A stretch of DNA of 8,483 nt from Herminiimonas sp. GTDB lineage: Bacteria; Pseudomonadota; Gammaproteobacteria; Burkholderiales; Burkholderiaceae. Positions 1 to 8,429 of this stretch are shown in pieces. The position numbers and the translations under genes are program-made. The DNA is taken from the NCBI GenBank assembly GCA_014377155.1, contig JACMQD010000244.1, positions 1-8,483 on the forward strand. The letters run 5' to 3'. The first letter of the stretch is position 1. Every line of letters starts with the position of its first letter. The notes under the pieces are model-generated. The model saw only the letters and a list, made by a program, of their open reading frames with translations, made no database searches and was not told where the DNA came from.

Positions 1-628
<628 letters not shown>

Positions 629-1780
629 TTAACCTAAATTTTTAATAACCCAGCTACCACCTTCAAGCACGAGTGCGCGATCGCAGTCGAACTCGTCCTG
701 ATCGTTTTCATGGCCCGGCAAGCTTTGGATCACTACCTCGCCCGACCTTCTCAATTCCAGCAGTTTTGTGCGAAGCGCCACGTCACGGCTCCACGGCGCA
801 CGAACCGAACGCTTGCGCTCGGCGCCAGGTAGCAAGCGAGCCAACTCGCGCAAATCCAGTGAAAAACCGCTTGCGGGTCGTGCACGGCCGAACGCTTCGC
901 CGACATGATCGTAGCGCCCGCCACGCGCCACGGCATTCGGCAGGCCGGGTACGTAGATTGCGAACATCGCGCCGCTTTCATACTGATACCCGCGCAGATC
1001 AGCGAGATCGATCGTGACCACGGCATCGTCTGAAAGCTGCATTAATGCCTCGAGCTCGTCAAGCGCTTTCGCAATACCGGACAGGCGCGGTAATGCAGCG
1101 CGCGCGCGTGCGATCACGGCGACATCGCCGTATAACGACGGCAACGCCAGCAATGCGTTGCGCGTCGATGACAGATAGCCTGCCGTTATTTCGCGCAAGC
1201 CAGGTACATCCTTGGTGCGGAGCAGGCAATGCAACGCTGCTTCATCCGCCTTGGCTTTAAGATCGTTATCAAGAATCGAGCGTAAGACGCCGACGTGACA
1301 CAAATCCAATCGAACGTTCGAAAAGCCGGCCAGCGCCAGCGTGGCCAATGCCAACTCCTGAATTTCGGCATCCGCTTCAAGGCCTGCATGACCATAAATT
1401 TCGGCGCCGATCTGCAAGGGCTCCCGCGTCGCATGCAAGCCAGACGGTAGCGTATGCAACACACTACCGGCATAGCACAGCCGCGTGACCGACGGCCGGT
1501 TCAGCAAATGGGCATCGATACGCGCAACCTGGGTGGTCATGTCGGCACGAATACCCAACGTGCGGCCAGAGAGCTGGTCGACCAGCTTGAACATGCGCAG
1601 ATCCATGTCCTGACCCGTTCCTGTCAGGAGCGACTCGACATATTCCAGCATGGGCGGCATGACCAACTCATATCCGTAAGACCGGAAATTGTCGAGCATG
1701 ACACGCCGTAATTCTTCTATCTTGCGCGCTTCGGAAGGCAAGACATCGGCGATATTTTCGGGGAGAAGCCAGTTAGGCAT
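629..1780 (-). CDS. hisZ: ATP phosphoribosyltransferase regulatory subunit HisZ
   Basis: HisZ is a catalytically inactive paralogue of histidyl-tRNA synthetase. It associates with the short form of HisG to make active, histidine-inhibited ATP phosphoribosyltransferase, the first step of histidine synthesis. The 383-residue protein has the class II synthetase-like fold signatures. [13 protein letters not shown] at 75-87 corresponds to the HisRS RPEMT region, with Ala-Asp in place of Pro-Glu. [12 protein letters not shown] at 119-130 resembles motif 2, RGYQYESG at 263-270 resembles the HisRS histidine loop, and GGRYD at 287-291 leads into a motif-3-like segment. The C-terminal anticodon-binding domain of HisRS is absent, and the length fits HisZ. 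The start ATG at 1780-1778 gives the expected family N-terminus ([15 protein letters not shown]), but I see no strong Shine-Dalgarno in the U-rich leader. The gene sits 3 nt upstream of purA and 329 nt downstream of hflC. It implies a short-form HisG elsewhere in the genome. Confidence 0.95.
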   Translation of the reverse strand: MPNWLLPENIADVLPSEARKIEELRRVMLDNFRSYGYELVMPPMLEYVESLLTGTGQDMDLRMFKLVDQLSGRTLGIRADMTTQVARIDAHLLNRPSVTRLCYAGSVLHTLPSGLHATREPLQIGAEIYGHAGLEADAEIQELALATLALAGFSNVRLDLCHVGVLRSILDNDLKAKADEAALHCLLRTKDVPGLREITAGYLSSTRNALLALPSLYGDVAVIARARAALPRLSGIAKALDELEALMQLSDDAVVTIDLADLRGYQYESGAMFAIYVPGLPNAVARGGRYDHVGEAFGRARPASGFSLDLRELARLLPGAERKRSVRAPWSRDVALRTKLLELRRSGEVVIQSLPGHENDQDEFDCDRALVLEGGSWVIKNLG

Positions 1781-1885
1781 GAAATAAAAAAAGAACCATC
1801 AAGAAAATAAAAGGGCAGGATGATCTCTGACCACGTGCGAAAGCGGCCAATGCGCATTCGCGTTCGGCCACCGAAAATTCAAAAA

Positions 1886-1914
1886 TAAATACTAATTCTT
1901 TCCGCAAATGTCCA
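1886..1914 (-). promoter_or_regulatory. Putative sigma70-type promoter for hisZ-purA
   Basis: On the minus strand, TGGACA (1914-1909, 5 of 6 matches to TTGACA) is followed after 17 nt by TATTTA (1891-1886, 3 of 6 matches to TATAAT), in an AT-rich setting. Initiation would fall near 1879 and give a leader of about 100 nt. The -10 is weak, so this is only a candidate. The 329-nt gap and the lack of any other leader gene support an independent promoter somewhere here. Confidence 0.3.
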
Positions 1915-2051
1915 CAGCCGAACGCCGACGAAATGGTTGTAAGCACTTCTCGGTTTTATTCTGAATGGCTACAAAGCACACAGACCATTTCTGTTAAAAA
2001 TGCAAAATGGCTGAAAGGCGGGAGTATGCGCTAATTTCCGTTTTGTAAGCT

Positions 2052-2094
2052 TTAACGTGCCGTTAAGGCAGTATCTATATGACGCTCCCTTAAC
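2052..2094 (-). repeat. Overlapping, mutually exclusive inverted repeats 15 nt past hflC
   Basis: On the minus strand GTTAAGG (2094-2088) is complementary to CCTTAAC (2068-2062) across a 19-nt loop. Part of that second arm, TTAACG (2066-2061), is also perfectly complementary to CGTTAA (2057-2052) across a 3-nt loop. The two hairpins share bases 2062-2066 and cannot form together. Neither is followed by a U-tract, so this is not a standard intrinsic terminator. It could be an mRNA 3'-end structure, an operator dyad or chance in AT-rich DNA. Confidence 0.5.
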
Positions 2095-2109
2095 CTCACG
2101 CGTTATCGC

Positions 2110-2991
2110 TTACTTCATGCTAGCAGCGCCAGGACTCTTGAAATACTTAAAGAATTCGGAATTCGGGTCCACCATCAGCACATCGCCACGGCTCTTGAAG
2201 CTAGCTCTGTATGCCTCAAGGCTGCGATAGAACTTATAGAATTCCGGATTTTGACCAAATGCCTGCGCATAGGTCTGCGACGCTTTCGCATCGCCGTCGC
2301 CTCGTACGGTTTCCGCTTCGCGGAAAGCCTCTGCCAGAATGACAGTACGCTGGCGATCTGCATCCGCGCGAATCTTTTCAGATTCGGCAAAGCCGGTCGA
2401 GCGCAGTTCATTCGCCACCCGGGTGCGCTCGGCCTTCATCCGCTCGTATACCGATGTGTTGATTTGCTCCACATAGTCGACGCGCTTCAAGCGGACATCG
2501 ACGATTTCGACACCGATCTGCTTCGCATCATCCGTCACCTTCGTGCGAATTGCATCCATGACCTTGCCGCGCTCGCCGGAAATTACTTCACGCACCGTGC
2601 GCTTGGTGATTTCGTCATTAAGGGCTGCCTTGACGATTTGCGCCATGCGGTCCTGTGCGCGCCGCTCGTCACCGCCAAAGCTTACGAAATACAACTTCGG
2701 TTCGGTGATCTGCCACTTCACGAAAGCATCTACCAGAATATTCTTCTTTTCTGCAGTGATGAACCGGTCCGCATCCGGTGTATCGAGAGTCAAAATGCGC
2801 TTATCCAGAAAAATTACATTTTGGAATGGCGGCGGCAATTTGAAGTGCAGGCCCGGCGTGCTGATCACGCGCTTGACTTCACCCAACGCGAAGACGATTG
2901 CGTGTTGCTTCTGGTCGACCACGAATAAGGTCGAAGACAGCACGACCAGGGCAATGCCTGCAGCAACGGCGAGAGAAACGAGGCGACTCAT
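2110..2991 (-). CDS. hflC: HflC, SPFH/band-7 modulator of the FtsH protease
   Basis: HflC pairs with HflK to form a large periplasm-facing membrane assembly that encloses hexameric FtsH and modulates its degradation of membrane proteins. The 293-residue protein has one N-terminal transmembrane anchor (about residues 4-25) with a short cytoplasmic start, then the SPFH/band-7 domain (about 26-190, beginning VVDQKQHAIVFALGEVKRV). A charged, Ala/Glu/Arg-rich helical or coiled-coil stretch (about 184-240) follows, then the conserved C-terminal segment with FYKFYRSLEAY at 251-261. It is somewhat shorter than the Escherichia coli protein (334 residues), as is usual in Betaproteobacteria. The ATG shares one base with the hflK stop (TAATG) and has a strong GGGAGG site 7 nt upstream, so the two subunits are translationally linked, consistent with a fixed-ratio complex. 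Identity is secure. Confidence 0.97.
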   Translation of the reverse strand: MSRLVSLAVAAGIALVVLSSTLFVVDQKQHAIVFALGEVKRVISTPGLHFKLPPPFQNVIFLDKRILTLDTPDADRFITAEKKNILVDAFVKWQITEPKLYFVSFGGDERRAQDRMAQIVKAALNDEITKRTVREVISGERGKVMDAIRTKVTDDAKQIGVEIVDVRLKRVDYVEQINTSVYERMKAERTRVANELRSTGFAESEKIRADADRQRTVILAEAFREAETVRGDGDAKASQTYAQAFGQNPEFYKFYRSLEAYRASFKSRGDVLMVDPNSEFFKYFKSPGAASMK

Positions 2992-4322
2992 TATCGTACC
3001 TCCCGATCACGCGATTCACGGCTATCACGACTACGTGACTCTTTTTGACGTTGTGCATCGAGCGGCTGCCCCGGTTCAGCAACAGGACTAGGAAGAACGT
3101 TGCCTGGCATCGTGCCTGTAGCCGGTGGCTGTCGGTTAGCGCCGGCGTCGCCCGAAGCGACTTGCGCAATCAGCTTATCCAGCGGCAAGTAGATCAGGTT
3201 GTTACCGCCCTTGGCGTCGACCATAACTTTGGTGGTATTGCTGAAGATTTGTTGCATGGTTTCCAGGTACATACGATCACGGGTTACGCCAGGTGCTTTC
3301 TGGTATTCGACAAGCACCTGCTTGAAGCGGGAAGCACTTCCTTCGGCATTGGCCGTCACGCTCGCACGGTATGCTTCCGACTCTTGCAGCAAACGCGACG
3401 CAGCACCTCGCGCCTTCGGAATAACATCGTTGGCATACGCCTGCCCTTCGTTCTTCTGGCGCTCGCGGTCCTGGCCCGCCTTTACCGCGTCATCGAACGA
3501 AGCCTGTACCTGCTCCGGTGGCTGCACGCCTTGCATGGTGACATTCGTGATTTGCACACCAGCAGCATATCGATCCACAATTTGCTGCATTAGCTGACTA
3601 ACGTCGAAGGCTACTTTCTCGCGGCCTTCATAAAGCACGAAGTCCATCTTGCTTTTGCCGACGATTTCGCGAATCGAGGTTTCTGCTACCTGCCGGATCA
3701 TTTCTTCTTGATCGCGGTTATTAAACAGCCAGTCACGCGCGCTTTTAAGCTTGTACTGCACCGCAAATTGAATGTCGATGATGTTCTCGTCATCCGTGAG
3801 CATGAGCGATTCCTTGGGCTGCTTATTCTTGACATTGGAGCGATAGCCAACTTCGATCGTGCGCACTTGCGATACATTGACGATTTCATGGCTCTGCACG
3901 GGATACGGCCACCGCCAATTGAAACCGGCTGGCGTCGAATGACTGTACTTACCGAACGTCATGACCACCGCGGTTTGCCCTTCCTGCACAATGAAGAACC
4001 CACTGACAAGCCACAAAAACGCAATCACTGCAGCAATCACGCCAGCGCCGATACCCGCGCCCCTCATGCCTGGAAGGAAACCATTACCGCCCGAATCACC
4101 GCCACTACCGTTTCCGCCATTTTTGTTACCCAACAAGCGGTTGAAGCGTTGGTTCAGGCGCTGGTTGAAATCACGCCAAAGCTGGTCCAGGTCGGGCGGC
4201 CCGTCCGGGGGCTTTTTGCCGTCCTGGTTTTGATTTTTATTATTTTTTTCAGGATCACGTCCCCAATGAGGGTCGTTCAATGAAAATTTCACACCGATTT
4301 TTTTTAGTATTGAAACAAGCAT
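2991..4322 (-). CDS. hflK: HflK, SPFH/band-7 modulator of the FtsH protease
   Basis: HflK is the partner of HflC in the membrane complex that regulates FtsH. From the chosen ATG the protein has 443 residues: a hydrophilic cytoplasmic N-terminus starting MLVSILKKIGVKFSLNDPHW and rich in Asn, Lys, Gly and Pro; DGPPDLDQLWRDFNQRL at 40-56, typical of HflK; a Gly/Asn-rich linker (65-93); one transmembrane helix (about 93-113); the band-7 domain (about 114-290, with LMLTDDENIIDIQFAVQYKL); an Ala/Glu-rich helical stretch (290-340); and the conserved TRDRMYLETMQQIF and LPLDKL segments at 347-383. The C-terminus is disordered and ends in a run of Arg, Ser, Asp and Glu. The frame stays open upstream to ATG 4379 (8-nt overlap with the hflX stop) and TTG 4415. 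I chose 4322 because SLNDPxWG normally lies close to the family N-terminus. The exact start is uncertain, the identity is not. Confidence 0.93.
   Translation of the reverse strand: MLVSILKKIGVKFSLNDPHWGRDPEKNNKNQNQDGKKPPDGPPDLDQLWRDFNQRLNQRFNRLLGNKNGGNGSGGDSGGNGFLPGMRGAGIGAGVIAAVIAFLWLVSGFFIVQEGQTAVVMTFGKYSHSTPAGFNWRWPYPVQSHEIVNVSQVRTIEVGYRSNVKNKQPKESLMLTDDENIIDIQFAVQYKLKSARDWLFNNRDQEEMIRQVAETSIREIVGKSKMDFVLYEGREKVAFDVSQLMQQIVDRYAAGVQITNVTMQGVQPPEQVQASFDDAVKAGQDRERQKNEGQAYANDVIPKARGAASRLLQESEAYRASVTANAEGSASRFKQVLVEYQKAPGVTRDRMYLETMQQIFSNTTKVMVDAKGGNNLIYLPLDKLIAQVASGDAGANRQPPATGTMPGNVLPSPVAEPGQPLDAQRQKESRSRDSRESRDREVR
2999..3004 (-). promoter_or_regulatory. Strong Shine-Dalgarno for hflC inside the hflK coding end
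   Basis: GGGAGG on the minus strand lies 7 nt before the hflC ATG, within the last codons of hflK. It fixes the hflC start and supports re-initiation at the TAATG junction. Confidence 0.75.
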
Positions 4323-4371
4323 TCTGTCGCTATCCGGCAAGAGTGAAGGGTTGGAATGCTGGGCGAAAAGC

Positions 4372-5493
<1,122 letters not shown>

Positions 5494-5535
5494 GATGCCT
5501 CGGCAAAGAGCTTCCGGGTGTGCGCGCCCACGGCG

Positions 5536-5772
5536 TTATTCTGCTTCCGTCTCAAGATTGAGATTGACTGCGCGGGCAGGCACCACCGTGGAAATTGCGT
5601 GCTTGTATACCATTTGGGTAACCGTGTTACGCAACAGGACGACGTACTGGTCGAAGGATTCGATATGTCCCTGAAGTTTGATGCCGTTGACGAGATAAAT
5701 CGAAACCGGAACATGTTCTTTACGTAGTGCATTCAAGAACGGGTCTTGTAACAATTGCCCTTTATTACTCAT
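5536..5772 (-). CDS. hfq: RNA chaperone Hfq
   Basis: Hfq forms an Sm-like hexameric ring that stabilises small RNAs and pairs them with target mRNAs. The 78-residue protein opens [21 protein letters not shown]9, F40, Q42, K57 and H58 correspond to the proximal-face U-binding residues, and Y26 and K32 to distal-face A-binding residues (one higher than Escherichia coli numbering). The Sm2 motif VYKHAIST spans 55-62. The lateral rim reads RKEH (17-20) instead of the enteric RRER. The tail after the Sm core is very short and acidic (NLETEAE). Both traits are, to my knowledge, usual in Betaproteobacteria. The ATG has a GGAG site 5 nt upstream. The gene begins a new unit after a 136-nt gap with a promoter candidate and leads into hflX, hflK and hflC. 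Confidence 0.98.
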   Translation of the reverse strand: MSNKGQLLQDPFLNALRKEHVPVSIYLVNGIKLQGHIESFDQYVVLLRNTVTQMVYKHAISTVVPARAVNLNLETEAE

Positions 5773-5777
5773 AACAG

Positions 5778-5792
5778 CTCCATTGTGTTGTT
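5778..5792 (-). promoter_or_regulatory. hfq ribosome binding site preceded by A-R-N triplets
   Basis: On the minus strand the Shine-Dalgarno GGAG (5781-5778) lies 5 nt before the hfq ATG. Directly upstream are AAC (5792-5790), AAC (5789-5787) and AAU (5784-5782), matching the A-R-N pattern bound by the Hfq distal face in Gram-negative bacteria. The Shine-Dalgarno call is firm. Self-binding by Hfq is inferred, by analogy with the translational autoregulation known for Escherichia coli hfq. Confidence 0.55.
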
Positions 5793-5863
5793 GTGATAAG
5801 GAGTTGGAGGCAACTTAGAAACTTTCAAGTGCCATAACTGCTAGATTGTTTAACAGAATTGTA

Positions 5864-5892
5864 ATTTAACTACGAATATAATCGATTGTCAC
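5864..5892 (-). promoter_or_regulatory. Putative sigma70-type promoter for hfq-hflX-hflKC
   Basis: On the minus strand GTGACA (5892-5887, 5 of 6 matches to TTGACA) is followed after an ideal 17-nt spacer by TTAAAT (5869-5864, 4 of 6 matches to TATAAT). Initiation would be near 5857, giving an hfq leader of about 85 nt. The 136-nt gap between der and hfq is the widest in the right-hand two thirds of the window, is AT-rich and shows no intrinsic terminator with a U-tract, so read-through from der may add to this promoter. Confidence 0.45.
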
Positions 5893-5908
5893 CGCACAAG
5901 CCAGCGCC

Positions 5909-7252
5909 TTATTTAGGGGTCCTGGCAAATGGATTCTTACTCGACCGTAACTCGATACGTAGTGGAGTACCGACAAGCGAAAAAGTTTCGCGGAAATGCT
6001 TTTCGAGGTAGCGTTTATAGTTGTCGTCGACTGCATCGAGCGAATTGCCGTGAATGACCACGATCGGCGGATTCATGCCGCCCTGGTGTGCATAGCGCAA
6101 CTTGGGTCGGATCGAACCTTTGCGCCGCGGTTGCTGATGTTCGACCGCTTCGATCAGCGCGCGCGTCAGCTTTGGTGTCGACAAGTTGGTCATCGCCGCT
6201 TCATAAGCGCTGTTGACCGACTTCATCATTGGGTCGATGCCCGTCGACTTCAGGGCCGAAACGAAATGAAACTTGGCGAATGACAGGAAGCTGAGCTTGC
6301 GCTCAAGGTCTATCTTGATTTCGTCGCGGCGGTCACTGGTAAGGCCGTCCCATTTGTTGATGCCGACGACCAGCGCCCTGCCCGACTCGAGAATGAAACC
6401 GGCGATGTGGGCATCCTGTTCTGAAATGTCCTGTTGCGCATCTAGCAGCAACAGGATGACATTCGCTTCCGATATCGATTGCAGCGTTTTAACGACGGAG
6501 AATTTTTCGATGGCTTCGAATACCTTGCCCCGCTTGCGGATGCCAGCCGTATCGATGAGCGTGTAATGCTTGCCGTCGCGCTCGAACGGGATTTCGATCG
6601 AGTCGCGCGTTGTGCCGGGCATATCGAACGCGATTACCCGCTCCTCGCCGAGGAGTGTGTTGACCAGCGTCGACTTGCCGACATTGGGACGGCCGACGAT
6701 GGCGAGCTTGATGGTCTTGTTGACCGCTTCCGGCAACTCTTCTTGCGGCGGACGCTGCGCAAACGCCAGATCGAGCGACTCCTCGACCAGATCCATGACG
6801 CCGTCGCCGTGCGCCGCCGAAATAACGTATGGGTCGCCCATGCCGAGTTCATAGAAGTCGGCGGCTACCGAGGTATATTTCATGCCCTCGGATTTGTTGA
6901 CGACCAACATGACCGAGCGGCCCGACTTGCGCAGGAAGTCAGTGATAGTCTTGTCATGCGGCGTCAGGCCCTGCCTGCCGTCCACAATGAAAATAACGAT
7001 ATCGGCTTCGGCGACCGCTTGCTTGGTCTGCTTGGCCATCTCGTGCATGATTCCTTCCTTGGCGACGGGCTCGAAACCGCCGGTGTCGATAACCAAGAAG
7101 GGACGTTCGCCCATTCGGCCTTCGCCATAGTGCCGGTCACGGGTCAATCCAGGCAGATCAGCGACCAGTGCATCGCGCGATCGGGTCATCCGATTGAAAA
7201 GGGTGGATTTACCGACATTGGGTCGGCCTACAAGTGCGATTACCGGCTTCAT
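5909..7252 (-). CDS. der: Double-GTPase ribosome assembly factor Der (EngA)
   Basis: Der is an essential cytoplasmic GTPase that binds the 50S subunit and supports its late maturation. The 447-residue protein has two tandem G domains and a C-terminal KH-like domain. Domain 1 has GRPNVGKST (9-17), DTGGF (56-60), NKSE (119-122) and SAA (145-147). Domain 2 has GRPNVGKST (187-195), DTAGI (234-238), NKWD (299-302) and SAL (332-334). The KH-like part (about 356-440) contains [17 protein letters not shown] and is Arg/Lys-rich, as expected for rRNA contact. The first-domain G4 has Glu where NKxD is canonical, a variant I recall in other Betaproteobacteria. The ATG at 7252 gives the standard [17 protein letters not shown] start. 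It lies 7 nt after bamB with only a weak Shine-Dalgarno, suggesting translational coupling to bamB. Confidence 0.98.
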   Translation of the reverse strand: MKPVIALVGRPNVGKSTLFNRMTRSRDALVADLPGLTRDRHYGEGRMGERPFLVIDTGGFEPVAKEGIMHEMAKQTKQAVAEADIVIFIVDGRQGLTPHDKTITDFLRKSGRSVMLVVNKSEGMKYTSVAADFYELGMGDPYVISAAHGDGVMDLVEESLDLAFAQRPPQEELPEAVNKTIKLAIVGRPNVGKSTLVNTLLGEERVIAFDMPGTTRDSIEIPFERDGKHYTLIDTAGIRKRGKVFEAIEKFSVVKTLQSISEANVILLLLDAQQDISEQDAHIAGFILESGRALVVGINKWDGLTSDRRDEIKIDLERKLSFLSFAKFHFVSALKSTGIDPMMKSVNSAYEAAMTNLSTPKLTRALIEAVEHQQPRRKGSIRPKLRYAHQGGMNPPIVVIHGNSLDAVDDNYKRYLEKHFRETFSLVGTPLRIELRSSKNPFARTPK

Positions 7253-7259
7253 TAAATGA

Positions 7260-8414
7260 TTACTCGACCGCTAGCGCGGTCACTGTTCCTGATTTGGTTT
7301 GAAAAATGACATTAGCGCCGGCAACCTTCGGATTGCCCGTGACCGCGCTGCCGTCCGTCGCCACGCGCGCCAGCAATGCGCCGTCCTCGCGTGACATGAA
7401 ATGGATATAGCCTTGTGCATCACCGACGGCAACCGCACGACCGATCGATATCGGTGCCGACAGCCGGCGATAACCAAGCTTGTCGTTACGCCAGACGCTA
7501 GCGCCGGCCTCACGTGTGAAGCCATTGACCGCGCCGTTTTCGTCTGCGGCAAAAATGAATCGCTCGTCGAATCCGATACCGACGTCGCTCGACAGTGCTT
7601 TGGTCCAGCGCGGTGCGCCAGTGGCGGTATCGAAACAACCGACACGGCCCTGGTAGGACGCCGCGCAGATCGACTGGCCGAGCACGACCGGATCGCCGGA
7701 AATATCGGCAATGCGCTCGAGCTCGCTGGCGCCGCGGGGATCAGCAACGGTGGCCCCCCAGCGCGGGCCGCCGTTATTGAGCGCCAGTGCCACGAGGCGC
7801 CCGCCTGGCAAGCCGACGTAGACTCCTTGTTCAGTGATAACAATGCCGGGCGCGGCACGCAAGGTCAACGCCGGCGATGTCCGTTGCAAGAACCAGCGTC
7901 GGTCGCCGGTCTGGGCATCGTAAGCGGCAATTCGATTATCGACGCTACGCACGACCACGAGACCCTGTCCGACCGCTGGTGCAGACAGGACTTCGCTCGA
8001 CGCCTGGGCTTTCCAGCGCAGCTTGCCGTCGGTATCGAACGCCATGACGGCGCCTTGCGGCCCAACTACTGCGACCGTGGAAGCGTCCGCCCCCACGCCC
8101 GCCGTAAGCGGCACACCCGCATTGATACGCCAGACGGCGCGACCACTCGCCGACTCGATCCGGCCTAGCGCGCCATCCTTGGCAGCGACATACACGCTGT
8201 CGGCCACGACGGCCGGCGAAAAAATCGACGTACCGGCGCTACCGATCGAGGTCGTCCATGCCGTTCTGACGGTCATGGTCGGCGCCAGATCGACCAGCGC
8301 TGCCGGTGGATTGCGCGGCGCTTTCTTGTCGAAAGGGTTGAGGGCCGACAAGGTGGAGCATCCGGTCACGACGGTCATGGCACCGACACAAGCAAGCTTT
8401 ACTGCACTATGCAT
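7260..8414 (-). CDS. bamB: Outer-membrane assembly lipoprotein BamB
   Basis: BamB is a lipoprotein of the BAM complex that inserts beta-barrel proteins into the outer membrane. The 384-residue precursor has a lipoprotein signal peptide: Lys6, a hydrophobic core (7-16) and the lipobox VTGC with the lipidated Cys at 19. Ser at +2 predicts outer-membrane sorting. The rest is a PQQ-type beta-propeller with recurring G-x-x-x-W blade motifs near residues 91-97, 130-136, 170-176, 215-221, 266-272 and 304-310, and a degenerate one at 345-351. PALTLR at 181-186 matches the LxLR loop through which Escherichia coli BamB contacts BamA. The ATG has AAAGGG 6 nt upstream (8426-8421) and begins 15 nt after the upstream TPR gene. 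The TPR-bamB-der order is conserved in Beta- and Gammaproteobacteria. Cys250 and Cys260 are an unusual pair in the propeller. Confidence 0.96.
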   Translation of the reverse strand: MHSAVKLACVGAMTVVTGCSTLSALNPFDKKAPRNPPAALVDLAPTMTVRTAWTTSIGSAGTSIFSPAVVADSVYVAAKDGALGRIESASGRAVWRINAGVPLTAGVGADASTVAVVGPQGAVMAFDTDGKLRWKAQASSEVLSAPAVGQGLVVVRSVDNRIAAYDAQTGDRRWFLQRTSPALTLRAAPGIVITEQGVYVGLPGGRLVALALNNGGPRWGATVADPRGASELERIADISGDPVVLGQSICAASYQGRVGCFDTATGAPRWTKALSSDVGIGFDERFIFAADENGAVNGFTREAGASVWRNDKLGYRRLSAPISIGRAVAVGDAQGYIHFMSREDGALLARVATDGSAVTGNPKVAGANVIFQTKSGTVTALAVE

Positions 8415-8429
8415 TTTTTTCCCTTTACC

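Larger units (their letters stand above)
1781..2109. other. hflC-hisZ intergenic region, 329 nt, no gene found
   Basis: No convincing coding sequence is present on either strand. The region is AT-richer than the flanking genes and ends in a U-rich hisZ leader on the minus strand. It contains overlapping inverted repeats near hflC (2052-2094), a putative hisZ promoter (1886-1914), a perfect 10-bp palindrome AATGCGCATT (1849-1858), and CCATTT/AAATGG elements on the minus strand around 1984-2010 that could form a loose hairpin. The small inner-membrane gene yjeT/DUF2065, common at this position in other proteobacteria, is not seen. Most likely the region ends one transcription unit and starts the hisZ-purA unit. 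Confidence 0.7.

Noticed and set aside
1718..1857. Small minus-strand ORF of 46 codons (ATG at 1857) overlapping the hisZ start, with a hydrophobic stretch [12 protein letters not shown]
   Set aside because: It has no Shine-Dalgarno, overlaps the hisZ start in another frame and has only a loose resemblance to a DUF2065-type membrane segment. Chance in a U-rich leader is the simpler explanation.
2251..2928. Plus-strand open frame of 225 codons opposite hflC
   Set aside because: Antisense shadow. The composition mirrors hflC codons and all real genes in the window run on the minus strand.
5498..5535. GGG/CCC pairing in the hfq-hflX gap considered as an attenuator
   Set aside because: Only three or four GC pairs and no U-tract. 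The 42-nt gap looks like an ordinary operon spacer.
5811..5830. Short imperfect hairpin (ACTTG...TAAGT) in the hfq leader considered as a terminator for der
   Set aside because: The stem is about 6 bp with a bulge and has no following U-tract. It would also lie downstream of the likely hfq transcription start.
6479..7255. Plus-strand open frame of 258 codons opposite der
   Set aside because: It lies entirely antisense to a strongly conserved gene. Codon bias of der explains the open frame, and the translation shows no recognisable domain.
7401..8168. Plus-strand open frame of 255 codons opposite bamB
   Set aside because: Antisense shadow of the PQQ propeller gene, with no recognisable domain and no Shine-Dalgarno or operon context on that strand.
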